This document shows, one piece after another, positions 46,802 through 56,199 of a stretch of DNA of 64,000 bases (within the stretch, counting starts at the first letter, position 1; each line of letters starts with the position of its first letter). The notes under the pieces are model-generated. The model made no database searches, was not told the DNA's origin, and saw only the letters and a program-made list of their open reading frames with translations. The DNA comes from Mucilaginibacter phyllosphaerae (GTDB lineage Bacteria; Bacteroidota; Bacteroidia; Sphingobacteriales; Sphingobacteriaceae): positions 124,001 through 188,000 of the forward strand of contig NZ_SNQG01000005.1 in assembly GCF_004378255.1 (NCBI RefSeq), given 5' to 3'. The position numbers and the translations under genes were made by a program.

Positions 46802-49800
46802 CTATTGTACCAGGAGTTTACCATACATTTTAATACCGGACGCAGAGTTAGCATTGATCATATAAACGCCTTTATCTAAAACTCTGTTAAATGTTACCGG
46901 TATAGTTGCATTACCAAAGCCATCTGTTGTAAGTATCTGGGTTTGTATTAATCTGCCCCATGTGTTTGTTACAGATACGGATACCCTTTCGTTTTTTAAG
47001 AAACTGGTTAGCCTTAAATTGAAAAAACTCCCGGTATTAGGATTAGGGTAAACGATGAGTGATCTTTCGGCGTTAACGGGCCGTTCGGTCATCGCCATCA
47101 TAGCCGGCGTAGTATCATTAGCTTTAAACAATTCTACCGCAGCAAGTGCAACGCGATTTGCCGTAGGGTTAAACTTTATATTTAAAACGCCATCATTAAC
47201 TGATGTATTAAAGTCCTTTACCAGTGCTGCACGGTAACCAACCTCGTTAAAAATGTCAAAATTTGAAAGCACAATTGCATTTTCTAAGGTAATTGCGAAT
47301 ACCCGCTGCCCGGCCCCGGGCCAATAGTTCTCTACAAAATGCATTCTTACAAAATAGTTACCGTTAGGTACCGGTATCTCGTACCGCGTTTCTGCAAGAT
47401 CAGCAGCGGCAGATAAATAGGTTTGGTATAACGAATCTATATCTGTACCGGCCACGCCGCTTAATATGGTTTGCTTATCTATCTTAATTGAGCCCTTACG
47501 GTAGTTTTTGTCGGCTTCGTACAGGTTATTACCTATAGTTACATTAACATCTGCAGCGCCTTTAATACGCTTGGTAACACTTATAGTTGCCGCAGTGCTA
47601 TTGCCAATACCATACAACGGAATACGCAGCGGCGACCTTGAATTATTGTAGCTGATTAATAAAGCCGCATTTTTTATACCAACAGTAGCAGGATTAAATT
47701 TAACGGCTACGGCCCTTGTTGCCTGAATTGCCAGGCTGGATGCCGTAAATGTACCAATGGAAAACTCATTAGCATTGGGGCCTACTATCTGCGCACTTTT
47801 AAGCTGAATGGCCGGGTCATTGGAACCATCCGGGTAGGTATTACCTAAATTTTTAAGCGTTAAATTAAAACTGGCATTGTTACCGGTTAAGGTTGGTGCA
47901 AAATTTATTCCGGTAACAGGCAGTGATGCAAGTTCAGAATTATGTACCGAGCCGGAATCGGGCCTGATATTTTCGATATAATAAATATTATCCTGGTAAT
48001 CATAATTGGTGAATGATGTGCCAAGGTAATCGCAATTCATAAAATAGGCATCGGGTACAATGTTACCGTTACCATCATAAACTTTTAAAAACCGGATACC
48101 AATGAGGCCGTTGTAGTTTTGGGTACGATCTGACCAAGAGGAGCCTACCTTTAAACCAAAAGTGCCGGTTGGATCAAAACTACCCTGAGCCAGATTAGTG
48201 CCCGACCCTGTAAGCCGCGGTAATACCGACTGGCCATCTAAATTATTATGTGTAAAAACGTTAAATACTGATGAAGAGCCTTTTTTGTGATACCTGATAG
48301 ATTCTACCGCCGAGCAACAGCCATGATATGCCGCCATTTGATATATTGTAACCGGCTTGCTAAGATCAGCCTTTACAAAATAGGCTGCATTTACCTCGCT
48401 TGAGCCGGGCACCCTGGTACTGCCATCTATATTACCATCATCGTGGCCATAACCAACTGTGGTATTAAAACCAAATGCACTTATAATTTGCTGTGCATAA
48501 GGCTCATTGGTACTTTCGCCTGCCTTTTGCCATATGCCGCTTAATATTACCTTTTTAGCCGGGGCAATACTATCATTACTGGTTATGGTAAGCGTATCGG
48601 TAAAAACCTTTAACCTTGTAGCGGCATCTTTTGCAATAAACCGTATGGTAACATCTGCATAAGTGCCGGTGTTTAAAGATACCGGCATTTTGGCCAGCGT
48701 ATCTGAATTTACAGATACAATTTTCCATGCGGGTGCGTTAGAAAGGTTTAAACCGCTGATGATGAGCTTGCCTGTGCCTTTGTTGTTTACACGCAGCCTA
48801 ACCCTATCGTGGTTTGCATTATAAGGGGTGGTATCCGGGCTGGTGCGCCGCCAGGGTGTTTGTATCAAAGAGAAAACAAGCCGGTCGTTAGATGGGAAGT
48901 TATCCATATTTTTTAACACCATATAGGCCCCGTTAGTTGGCTGTGCCGCTACAGCAAAGTTGTATGTATTAATAACAGATTGATTATTGTTACCGTCTAC
49001 AGCTTTTACATTTAAGGTATAATTACCTGCCGCGGTTATTGTAAACGGTAATTTATAATCTGTGTAGGCACTGTTATTAATTGAATACTGCACCGCCGCC
49101 AGCCCCGAACCGCCATCATCCGATGCTGTAATATACACCTGTACCTGGTCATCATATACACCGGCCGATTTAAGCGTACCCGCTAACCTGGCGCTTACTT
49201 TGGGGCCAACTGCATCGCTAACCGGGGTTGCAGGTGCTATGGTTATATAATTCATTTTGGTGTTTACGCCGCCATTTGCATCAATGGTAAGCTTTCCGTC
49301 GTTCACCTGTACAACAGCTGCAGCCAGGCGATACTTATCTGCAGCTGACGGGATCTGATCTGCTATAGCCGGTAACCCTTCAACATTTATCTGGTTGTTG
49401 CTGTCATAATACCCGTTATCACCTGCACTAACTGTTACCCTGTATATGCCGTTATTTAAAGCGTATTCCCATTTGCCCGGTAATTGCCCGTTAGTGGTTG
49501 CCTGCATTTGTACCAGTGTAAGCTGCCGGGCATCGCCTGTGCCGCTTCTTGCCCGCATATTTGCCTGCAGGCTTACCGGCTGGCCGGTTGTTGCATCCAG
49601 CCAGCCATATTTGCGCGCTGCATCAAAGGGTAAACCTGTATCTGCCAGGTAACCTGCCGGAATTGTGGTATTGGCCGGCTGAAAATTTATATTTACCAGC
49701 TGCGACACAGGGGCAGCAACAGATTGGATAGAAAAATCATCAAAACTATAGGTAACAGCACTGGTACCATTACGGTAAGTACCATAAACACCTGCATAAG

Positions 49801-50626
49801 CACTACTGCCGGTGATCCCCATCCCTGCTATATTCAGCGGAGACCCGTACCCTGCACCCGTGCTGGTATATGTTGCACCGCCATCAACAGAATAGAATCC
49901 CTCGGCAGTGTTTTGTGCCGAATCAATAACGATACGTAAACGCACAGTTTTGGTGTTAAGACCGTTAATAACGCCGGTTATCCGCTGATCCTGGTTAGTG
50001 CTTCCCGATACGGTGCTTGATATATCATTGGTTTCTTTCCTTAGCTCTACTTTGTTGCCGGATATCGTTAGTTTAATAAACATTTTGTCATTTAACCCAT
50101 ACCATAAACCGGCCTGCTGCGCTTGCGTACCATTGTAAGGATTAACCACATCTACTTCTGCCTGCAATTTTTTAACCGTAGCAAGCTTTACCCCTAAAAT
50201 ATTTAGTTGATTGTTATTTGTCAGGTAATCTATTCCTTTGCTTGCTGTTAACTGCAGCTTACCCCCGTTTAAAAATATTTTTGATGGTTCGTAACCGGGC
50301 ACCAGGGTGTTTGATGGCGGGCCGTCTGCTGCAAGCCGTACGCCCGAGTAGTTGTTTACAGTGGTAAAACCTGTACCCATACCTTCCCTATCAGCTATGC
50401 TTGCATTAACCGGTGCATCAAATGAAAGGCTGAATGGCAGCGTAACCGATAAGGAGTTACAAGGAAGCGTACTTAAAGGGCTGCATGTATCCTGATGCAC
50501 TTTTAATGGCGCAGCAGTAATTATGCCTGCCGCAGGATAAGCAGATACAAAAACCAACAGCAATAACCCTGCAGCAAAAAGCTTTTTGCATTGCTTAAAA
50601 ACAAACACCTGTATAAAACACATCAT
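46802..50626 (-). CDS. very large secreted malectin/Ig-like protein with T9SS type A sorting tail
   Basis: The 1274-residue protein has a signal peptide (LFAAGLLLLVFVSAYPAAG). A lectin-like N-terminal domain follows (ARSGTGDARQL-containing malectin-like parts at about 320-480, with VSAGDNGYYDSNNQINVEG). An Ig-like segment is at about 490-570 (ASDDGGSGLAAVQYSI, TLNVKAVDGNNNQS). Later malectin-type regions carry YRKGSIKID and NYFVRMHFVENYWPG. The C-terminus VYPNPNTGSFFNLRL...DKGVYMINA is a T9SS type A sorting domain. It is exported to the surface and probably binds polysaccharide. It is upstream of wza on the same strand, next to the 50720 gene with a related N-terminus. No catalytic motif was found. 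Confidence 0.8.
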   Translation of the reverse strand: MMCFIQVFVFKQCKKLFAAGLLLLVFVSAYPAAGIITAAPLKVHQDTCSPLSTLPCNSLSVTLPFSLSFDAPVNASIADREGMGTGFTTVNNYSGVRLAADGPPSNTLVPGYEPSKIFLNGGKLQLTASKGIDYLTNNNQLNILGVKLATVKKLQAEVDVVNPYNGTQAQQAGLWYGLNDKMFIKLTISGNKVELRKETNDISSTVSGSTNQDQRITGVINGLNTKTVRLRIVIDSAQNTAEGFYSVDGGATYTSTGAGYGSPLNIAGMGITGSSAYAGVYGTYRNGTSAVTYSFDDFSIQSVAAPVSQLVNINFQPANTTIPAGYLADTGLPFDAARKYGWLDATTGQPVSLQANMRARSGTGDARQLTLVQMQATTNGQLPGKWEYALNNGIYRVTVSAGDNGYYDSNNQINVEGLPAIADQIPSAADKYRLAAAVVQVNDGKLTIDANGGVNTKMNYITIAPATPVSDAVGPKVSARLAGTLKSAGVYDDQVQVYITASDDGGSGLAAVQYSINNSAYTDYKLPFTITAAGNYTLNVKAVDGNNNQSVINTYNFAVAAQPTNGAYMVLKNMDNFPSNDRLVFSLIQTPWRRTSPDTTPYNANHDRVRLRVNNKGTGKLIISGLNLSNAPAWKIVSVNSDTLAKMPVSLNTGTYADVTIRFIAKDAATRLKVFTDTLTITSNDSIAPAKKVILSGIWQKAGESTNEPYAQQIISAFGFNTTVGYGHDDGNIDGSTRVPGSSEVNAAYFVKADLSKPVTIYQMAAYHGCCSAVESIRYHKKGSSSVFNVFTHNNLDGQSVLPRLTGSGTNLAQGSFDPTGTFGLKVGSSWSDRTQNYNGLIGIRFLKVYDGNGNIVPDAYFMNCDYLGTSFTNYDYQDNIYYIENIRPDSGSVHNSELASLPVTGINFAPTLTGNNASFNLTLKNLGNTYPDGSNDPAIQLKSAQIVGPNANEFSIGTFTASSLAIQATRAVAVKFNPATVGIKNAALLISYNNSRSPLRIPLYGIGNSTAATISVTKRIKGAADVNVTIGNNLYEADKNYRKGSIKIDKQTILSGVAGTDIDSLYQTYLSAAADLAETRYEIPVPNGNYFVRMHFVENYWPGAGQRVFAITLENAIVLSNFDIFNEVGYRAALVKDFNTSVNDGVLNIKFNPTANRVALAAVELFKANDTTPAMMAMTERPVNAERSLIVYPNPNTGSFFNLRLTSFLKNERVSVSVTNTWGRLIQTQILTTDGFGNATIPVTFNRVLDKGVYMINANSASGIKMYGKLLVQ

Positions 50627-50719
50627 AACCAGCGGTATAAATTATATCATTTAAAGATTTGTAATAAGTAAAGTGGGTGTGGGCGAATAAGCCGGAATAA
50701 AGGGGCCGATAAAACGTAA

Positions 50720-53536
50720 TTATTTACGTGGCCGGGTGTTATTTGCAAGCCATTTTTTAGGCTTATCGTTCACTTTTAAAAGGGTTATCTGCGAAGTAAG
50801 ATTGGGGTTCTCATTCCAGTTAAACTCGCTTACATATAAATTACCGTTAGTGACATCCTCGATTATATCTAAAGGATTGGCAAAACCCACCATGCCCTGC
50901 AAACCATAATTACCCGAGCCGCTTGACGAGCGGACAATATCATAAATTCCATCCTTACTGTTATCAGCCATGCTGATCCGTTTCATTGAACCGGGTTCAA
51001 GCACCATAATATCCCCGCCGCCGCTAAACCGGCACACCAGCAACTTACCCTTTAACACGCCATTGAATGCAGCGCTTTTATATTCAATTACCCCGTTTGG
51101 CGATTTGTTGAAGCCAAAATCAAATGCAGCACCGCGGTAATTTACATCAGGCTTAACTTTTGGAGAATACGTTGGGTTATCAGGATAGCCCCTGTTTATC
51201 ACATATTCGCCCCTTAAAGGGTTGGGATGGCCGTAATAACCTACCCCCCTGTTTGGATTTACCCGAAAAAGCCAATCATGCTGAACAGGGATATCTTCGG
51301 TAGAAACAATATCCGGCCCGTTATAAAAAGTATTATCCGGCCTTTTTGTACCGTTTACCGATGCCGGTGAATTACCGCCGCCGCCAGACCCGTTTGCGGG
51401 GATATACAACTGCCCGTTACTATGCCAGATCAAATCATACGCATTACGTATGCCTGATGCATAAATAGTTAACGCAGAATTTGAACTATACGGGTTGTAA
51501 GTACCATCGGCCATTTTAGGGCTGCTGCCGGATGCCTTGTTGATCAGATCCTGGTTTGCAGTGGTTTTTACATCTAAAGGCAGCTTTAGTCCCTGTAGCA
51601 TTTTAGTATCCAGCCGCAGTATGGCACCTGCCAGCAAGGTTTCATCCCGCTGCCATCCTTTATCATATAAGCCAGCAGAACTGTTACTGCCTACCGAAAT
51701 ATATAGCGCACCATCGGGGCCAAAAGCCATGCTGTTAACCATGTGGTCTCTGGTTGACCGGGGCAAGTTTATAATCACCTGTTCTTCATACTGCAGGTTT
51801 GGGCCGCTTAACTTTGATATCTTGCCATCAAATACAGGGGCCGCGTTTAAACCGGCAGATGAGTATGATACCCATGCAACCATTTTACCTGCTGTTGAGG
51901 CCTGATCAAAAGTTAAACCAATAGCGGTTGACTGCCCTCTTTTTTTAATCAGGGTATTAATCTCCTGTTTCCCGGTAAGCATGCCGCTTGTATGGTCAAC
52001 AGCATAACGCTCTATCCCGCCATCAATTTTAAGGGCATAAAATTTACCATCGGGGCCAAACACCAGCGATGTGTATTTTTTATTTTGTGTGCCGGGCATA
52101 GATATTTTGGTGAATGAGGCATTTAAGATATTGGCAGAATCTATAGGTGCTGCGGAAGTTGAAAAATACGACTCGAACGGAATAAATGCCAGGTGACTGT
52201 AAGACTTTACACCATCTGTAATTACAAATTTGTAGTTGCTATTAGGTTCCAGCTGCCGTGATGGGGTAAAACTTATAGCATCGCCGCCGCCGGTACCCTG
52301 TACAACACCCGGTATGCTTATTTCTTTGCCGCTATTTATTTTTAAAAGCTTTACTGTGTTATTGTTGATAGTGGTATTATCAATCCCCCCTTTAAACCCC
52401 TGTATGGCGGGTATATAAAGGCTATTTGCCGCAATAGAAAAATTGTTGTTTATGCGCGATCCGTTTACCGGGGTGGCTGTTATTACATAAGGCCTGTTAT
52501 TACTCACAACACGCAGTTGTATAGCCAGGCTATTACCGGTATAACCGTTTGCAACAGCATTTATTTTAGCTGTGTATGTGCCCACGGGCAGCTGGTCTGC
52601 TACCATGTAATCCACATTTATTACCGTATCTGTAGTGGTTTTTTGATTGATATGCAGCCAGGGCGCACTTTGTAAACTATGAGTGACCGATAAATTATAC
52701 GCTGCATTTTCCCCTAATGAATTTTTGATCTTAACATTAAATGCCCTTGCCTGCTTACTGCCTTTTTTTACCAATAAGTTTTGGGTTTTTGACAGGAGAT
52801 ATATGTAAGGCATCATGGTTACCGGCGTCACCTCTACATAACACAGCTTGGTATTTTTACCACCAAGGGCATCAATAGTAAGGTAGCCATCATCAACGGT
52901 AACTGTTGATGACGCTGATTTAAACCTGCCCGGGCTACGCATTTTCCCAAAAGGTTTAAAGTTAGAGATGGTTTTTACACCTTCAATATTTATACAATCC
53001 ACTTCTTCTGCCTTGCCTGTGGCATCGCCAACAGCTACAGATACTTTGTAAACACCGTTAAGTAGCTTCAGCTCCCAGAATGCATTAGCTTTAATACCTT
53101 CAAACATTCCGTATCTTATACTGATGTCATCAGATTGCATGTGCATAAACGTAGATAATAAGACATCCTCGGGCTCGGTTCTGGCGCGCCCATTACCTTT
53201 TAAATCTACCGGCAATTTATTTTGAACAGCACGCCAGCCATAAACCAAAGGCGCGCCCTGGTAAATACCCGGATGAGGGCCAAAAGGCTCACCAATATCT
53301 TTTAGCCAGCCCGGCGGCGGCACCGTTTTTTCATCCTGAAAATTAATTTTTAGCGGTTCGATAACCGGTGCCTCGGCCAGGTTAAAGGTTTCTGTATCCC
53401 GGTAATTTGCCTGGGGCAAAGTGCTATTTTTTCCAAAAAAGTTTTGGTTAAAAATCACCACAAAAAAAACCGATGCCAATGCCGTTAATATAACTAACAG
53501 ATGTTTTTTAAGAAAATGAAGCACAGGCAGTATCAT
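50720..53536 (-). CDS. secreted malectin/Ig-like protein with glucose-sorbosone-dehydrogenase-type beta-propeller
   Basis: At 938 residues it has an N-terminal signal anchor (LLVILTALASVFFVVIF). A malectin domain follows at about 55-245 (INFQDEKTVPPPGWLKDIGE, VSVAVGDATGKAEEVDCINI), then a large middle Ig-like region. The C-terminal half resembles PQQ-dependent or glucose-sorbosone dehydrogenase propellers (LVFGPDGKFYALKIDGGIERY, HMVNSMAFGPDGALYISVGSNS, YASGIRNAYDLIWHSNGQLY). There is no T9SS tail. Sugar oxidation or binding is plausible; cofactor residues could not be verified. It shares its malectin-type domain with the gene at 46802, about 94 bp downstream on the same strand, so the two probably act together. 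Confidence 0.75.
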   Translation of the reverse strand: MILPVLHFLKKHLLVILTALASVFFVVIFNQNFFGKNSTLPQANYRDTETFNLAEAPVIEPLKINFQDEKTVPPPGWLKDIGEPFGPHPGIYQGAPLVYGWRAVQNKLPVDLKGNGRARTEPEDVLLSTFMHMQSDDISIRYGMFEGIKANAFWELKLLNGVYKVSVAVGDATGKAEEVDCINIEGVKTISNFKPFGKMRSPGRFKSASSTVTVDDGYLTIDALGGKNTKLCYVEVTPVTMMPYIYLLSKTQNLLVKKGSKQARAFNVKIKNSLGENAAYNLSVTHSLQSAPWLHINQKTTTDTVINVDYMVADQLPVGTYTAKINAVANGYTGNSLAIQLRVVSNNRPYVITATPVNGSRINNNFSIAANSLYIPAIQGFKGGIDNTTINNNTVKLLKINSGKEISIPGVVQGTGGGDAISFTPSRQLEPNSNYKFVITDGVKSYSHLAFIPFESYFSTSAAPIDSANILNASFTKISMPGTQNKKYTSLVFGPDGKFYALKIDGGIERYAVDHTSGMLTGKQEINTLIKKRGQSTAIGLTFDQASTAGKMVAWVSYSSAGLNAAPVFDGKISKLSGPNLQYEEQVIINLPRSTRDHMVNSMAFGPDGALYISVGSNSSAGLYDKGWQRDETLLAGAILRLDTKMLQGLKLPLDVKTTANQDLINKASGSSPKMADGTYNPYSSNSALTIYASGIRNAYDLIWHSNGQLYIPANGSGGGGNSPASVNGTKRPDNTFYNGPDIVSTEDIPVQHDWLFRVNPNRGVGYYGHPNPLRGEYVINRGYPDNPTYSPKVKPDVNYRGAAFDFGFNKSPNGVIEYKSAAFNGVLKGKLLVCRFSGGGDIMVLEPGSMKRISMADNSKDGIYDIVRSSSGSGNYGLQGMVGFANPLDIIEDVTNGNLYVSEFNWNENPNLTSQITLLKVNDKPKKWLANNTRPRK

Positions 53537-54050
53537 GCAAATGAATTTTTAATACAGACAGGTAAATAAGCCTGATAAAGAAATCATCAGGCAGTAGTGT
53601 AGCAGCCTCAACATACCGGGCTTACTTATTGATATAGCTTCGCTCTTTCACTTACATTATAAGTTTTTTGAGGCGATTTTTTTAAGCTTTTTACAATTTT
53701 AACCAATAACCCACTAAAAACACCGGCACAGTATCAACTTGTAAAGCAGTTGTAAATTATTGGCACAAATGTGTGAACGCGGTGAGAAAACTCCATTACC
53801 GGCCTGCCACCAAGATGTGGCAAAATAGGCGCCTGCTTGTGGCGATGCCAAATAAAGCACTGTAAACAAGCTTTTTAAGGGAGACTTTTTCTCTTCTCAA
53901 ATTTTCACATGTTGATACACAATTTGACCAATAATTAAATTCATTGTTCCTTTTAATATAATTTAGTTTCAAAAAAGAAACACATTTTTTTGATTTAAAC
54001 AATCAATTATCTGTGAGTTTAATTAATGCTAAAAAGTAAACATCAAGGTC
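53537..54050. promoter_or_regulatory. divergent regulatory region between the secreted-protein gene and upxY-like gene
   Basis: This 514-bp region has no supported gene; a minus-strand frame inside it (53796-54002) shows no domain. It contains GTGTGAACGCGGTGAGAAAA at 53771-53790, a weak relative of the shared motif on the minus strand. AT-rich DNA precedes the UpxY-like start. No clear TAnnTTTG box was found. Confidence 0.35.
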
Positions 54051-54557
54051 ATGACTAAAATTGCAATGAAAAACTGGGTAGTGCTTTATACCCGATCCCG
54101 ATGGGAAAAGAAGGTTGATAAACTTTTGTCTGATCAGAATATTACCTGTTTTTGCCCATTGGTAAAAAGGAACAGAAAATGGGTGGATAGAAACAAAGTT
54201 GTTGAAATGCCTTTATTCAATTCGTACTTGTTTATTAATGCCACACCATTAGAATTAACAAAAGCCATACAAACAAACGGTGTAATTAATTATGTATCCC
54301 ATTGCGGGAAACCGGCTGTAATAAGCGATAAAGAAATTGACCGGATCCGTAATACAGTAAGAGTGTACTCAGATATTGAAACCTTGCCTTTAAATGATAT
54401 TAACATTGGTGACAGGGTAAAAATAAAAAACGGTTTGTTGATTGATCACACCGGCGAGATTAAAGAGATACATGGAAAAGCGGTGGTAATGATCATCGAA
54501 AAATTAAACTGTGTACTAACTGTAAAAATTGATCAGAACCAATTATTGCATGCTTAA
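54051..54557 (+). CDS. UpxY/NusG-family transcription antiterminator
   Basis: The 168-residue protein has a NusG N-terminal domain (NWVVLYTRSRWEKKVDKLL, EMPLFNSYLFINA) and a C-terminal KOW segment (IGDRVKIKNGLLIDHTGEI). The size and the WVVLYTRSRWEKK opening match UpxY proteins of Bacteroidota capsule loci, which let RNA polymerase read through long polysaccharide operons. Start at 54051 or 54066 (MKNWVV). Unlike most UpxY genes it is not the first gene of a same-strand biosynthetic operon. The next gene on its strand is a small HTH, and the glycan genes lie on the other strand. No UpxZ partner is seen. Confidence 0.88.
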   Translation: MTKIAMKNWVVLYTRSRWEKKVDKLLSDQNITCFCPLVKRNRKWVDRNKVVEMPLFNSYLFINATPLELTKAIQTNGVINYVSHCGKPAVISDKEIDRIRNTVRVYSDIETLPLNDINIGDRVKIKNGLLIDHTGEIKEIHGKAVVMIIEKLNCVLTVKIDQNQLLHA

Positions 54558-54593
54558 TTAATCAGGTTATAAGAACCGAAAAAATACAATATC

Positions 54594-54938
54594 ATGGATA
54601 AGCATTACGGACAAATTGTTGAACTGGTTATTAGAAAAGGCGGTTACAGTATAAGCGAGATAGCACGCTTAACCTCAATTAACAGGAAATCAGTTTATAA
54701 TTGGTTCAATCAAAAATACTTAAAGCCAGAAATTATATACCGGATAGGCTGCATCATCAATCACGACTTTTCTGTTGAATTCCCGGAATTGTTCACACCC
54801 GAACATTTTAATAAAAGTGACAAACCCCTTGTTGCTAATAACGAGATACCTGAGAATGTTGTGTGGAAAGATAAATACATTGCTTTGCTGGAAAGATACA
54901 ACGACCTGCTGATAAACCGCCTGCACCAGCCAACCTGA
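54594..54938 (+). CDS. small HTH DNA-binding protein, paralog 2 of 3
   Basis: The 114-residue protein begins MDKHYGQIVELVIRKGGYSI. It has the helix-turn-helix ISEIARLTSINRKSVYNWFN, the block IIYRIGCIINHDFSVEFPEL and a C-terminal WKDKYIALLERYNDLLINRL. It starts 36 bp after upxY, so it is probably co-transcribed with it. With the copies at 15590 and 56200 it forms a family with near-identical N-termini, suggesting a shared binding mode or cross-talk. It is probably a regulator of the exopolysaccharide genes; this is inferred from location. Confidence 0.78.
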   Translation: MDKHYGQIVELVIRKGGYSISEIARLTSINRKSVYNWFNQKYLKPEIIYRIGCIINHDFSVEFPELFTPEHFNKSDKPLVANNEIPENVVWKDKYIALLERYNDLLINRLHQPT

Positions 54939-54983
54939 TTAACCTGGCAATTATTAAATAAAATACATAGCAAATATCAATAA

Positions 54984-55024
54984 CCTAAGAATAGTTATTA
55001 CCGGGGGTAATAACTATTCTTAGG
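54984..55024. terminator. perfect 19-bp inverted repeat, bidirectional terminator
   Basis: CCTAAGAATAGTTATTACC (54984-55002) is exactly complementary to GGTAATAACTATTCTTAGG (55006-55024) with a 3-base loop, followed by TTTATA. It separates the convergent HTH and lipoprotein genes. Confidence 0.85.
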
Positions 55025-55032
55025 TTTATACT

Positions 55033-55449
55033 TTATGGGATCAAGATCTTTGAATTCCATAATACGTTTGATTTTCTAACCACAGAGTTATGGAAGATCT
55101 GCTTTTCTTCCCTGCTGTAAACGCTTAAATCAATACTCTGATCTGCATCAACCGGGGTTATATTAATATCCAGATTGTAATTACGCTGGTAGCGCTGGTA
55201 ATAAGTGGCTGTACTTGCCTCCACGTCAAATGCGTTCATTTTCTCGGGGGTGCCGTAAAGTACATTACACTTTTTTTCGCATTTAACAATTATTTTAGCA
55301 TACCCATAATTGCGGTCTTCGTTGTCAGCTTTTTTACACCCTACCGCAGTTAAAATGATAATGCATACCAGCATTAACTTTTTAACATCAAAAAATAACG
55401 GCAGATGTTTGCTGGCCGTATTTAAGCTTTTGTAATTTAATTTTCTCAT
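55033..55449 (-). CDS. small lipoprotein of unknown function
   Basis: At 138 residues it has a hydrophobic stretch with lipobox (LVCIIILTAVGC) followed by KKADNEDRN. A compact domain follows (YGYAKIIVKCEKKCNVLYGT, YQRYQRNYNLDINITPVD). Met26 may be the true start, which would give a signal peptide of normal length. It is the only minus-strand gene in this regulator block. The shared upstream motif (55522) lies about 80 bp before it, in the right orientation. I do not recognise the family. Confidence 0.55.
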   Translation of the reverse strand: MRKLNYKSLNTASKHLPLFFDVKKLMLVCIIILTAVGCKKADNEDRNYGYAKIIVKCEKKCNVLYGTPEKMNAFDVEASTATYYQRYQRNYNLDINITPVDADQSIDLSVYSREEKQIFHNSVVRKSNVLWNSKILIP

Positions 55450-55521
55450 AATTTCGTATTTTTTTTGTAAAACTATGAGTTAAAAGCCTTCAAATTCCTG
55501 CTTACCCTAAAGCGTATAACA

Positions 55522-55552
55522 TGTTGAGAAATAGTGTGTAATAGGTATCACA
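55522..55552 (-). promoter_or_regulatory. site C of the shared upstream motif
   Basis: On the minus strand it reads GATACC-TATTACACACTATTT-CTCAAC. This matches sites A and B (CACACTATTT, TCTCA), and the preceding ACCTATT matches the 18143-18170 site. It lies about 80 bp upstream of the lipoprotein gene. An 8-base inverted repeat TATCACAT/ATGTGATA (55546 and 55584) lies beside it. Confidence 0.5.
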
Positions 55553-55678
55553 TTGCTGTAAAATGAGCTGTTGCTTCTCACCTATGTGATAAAAATAGAC
55601 CGTACAACGTGCAGGCCTTTTCGCCTTAAAGTTTCATCTATAAAATAGCTTTGATGATTATACAGTTAAGCTAAAAGT

Positions 55679-56077
55679 ATGTGTAAAGTTATTGTGTTAG
55701 ATGATGACCAGATCCAGCAACTGATCTTAAAAAAGATGATGGGTAAATATGGTATAACCAGCGATACGATATTTACCGACGACGGTGTAAATGTGCTGGA
55801 ATTTTTATCGGCACATAAAAATGAAAAAAAAATATTGCCCGAATTACTTTTTTTAGATCTGAATATGCCCAAATTAAACGGCTGGCGTTTTTTAGAAGGC
55901 TTAAAAGTGCTGTATCCGGAATTGATAAAACCCTTAAATGTTTACATCCTTTCATCATCAGTTGACCCAAAAGATGTTAAGCGTTCAGAAAAATATGCGT
56001 TTGTAAAGTCATATCTTATAAAACCTGTAACCAGAGAAAGGCTCTCATCGATTATGGAAAACATGGCTTTCGTATAA
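55679..56077 (+). CDS. single-domain response regulator (CheY-like receiver)
   Basis: The 132-residue protein is one receiver domain with no output domain. Its motifs are VIVLDDDQ (acidic pocket), LLFLDLNMPKLNG with the phospho-accepting Asp at about residue 61, ILSSSVD (Ser switch) and YLIKPV with the conserved Lys. It is therefore a phospho-relay or sensor-partner protein. No histidine kinase is encoded nearby. Position between HTH paralogs and the polysaccharide genes suggests a role in their control, by protein contact rather than DNA binding. Confidence 0.9.
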   Translation: MCKVIVLDDDQIQQLILKKMMGKYGITSDTIFTDDGVNVLEFLSAHKNEKKILPELLFLDLNMPKLNGWRFLEGLKVLYPELIKPLNVYILSSSVDPKDVKRSEKYAFVKSYLIKPVTRERLSSIMENMAFV

Positions 56078-56199
56078 ATACATTACATTTTAAGTATTAA
56101 ACTTTTTTTTATGGTACTAATACATGCTGATAGATTTTAATAGCTATTTATTTTTATAAAAATTAATTGATAATACAGTTATTACTACAAAGCAATGTT

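Noticed and set aside
53796..54002. 68-codon minus-strand ORF upstream of the UpxY-like gene
   Set aside because: No domain, no neighbour coupling and poor start context; it looks like a chance frame in a regulatory region.
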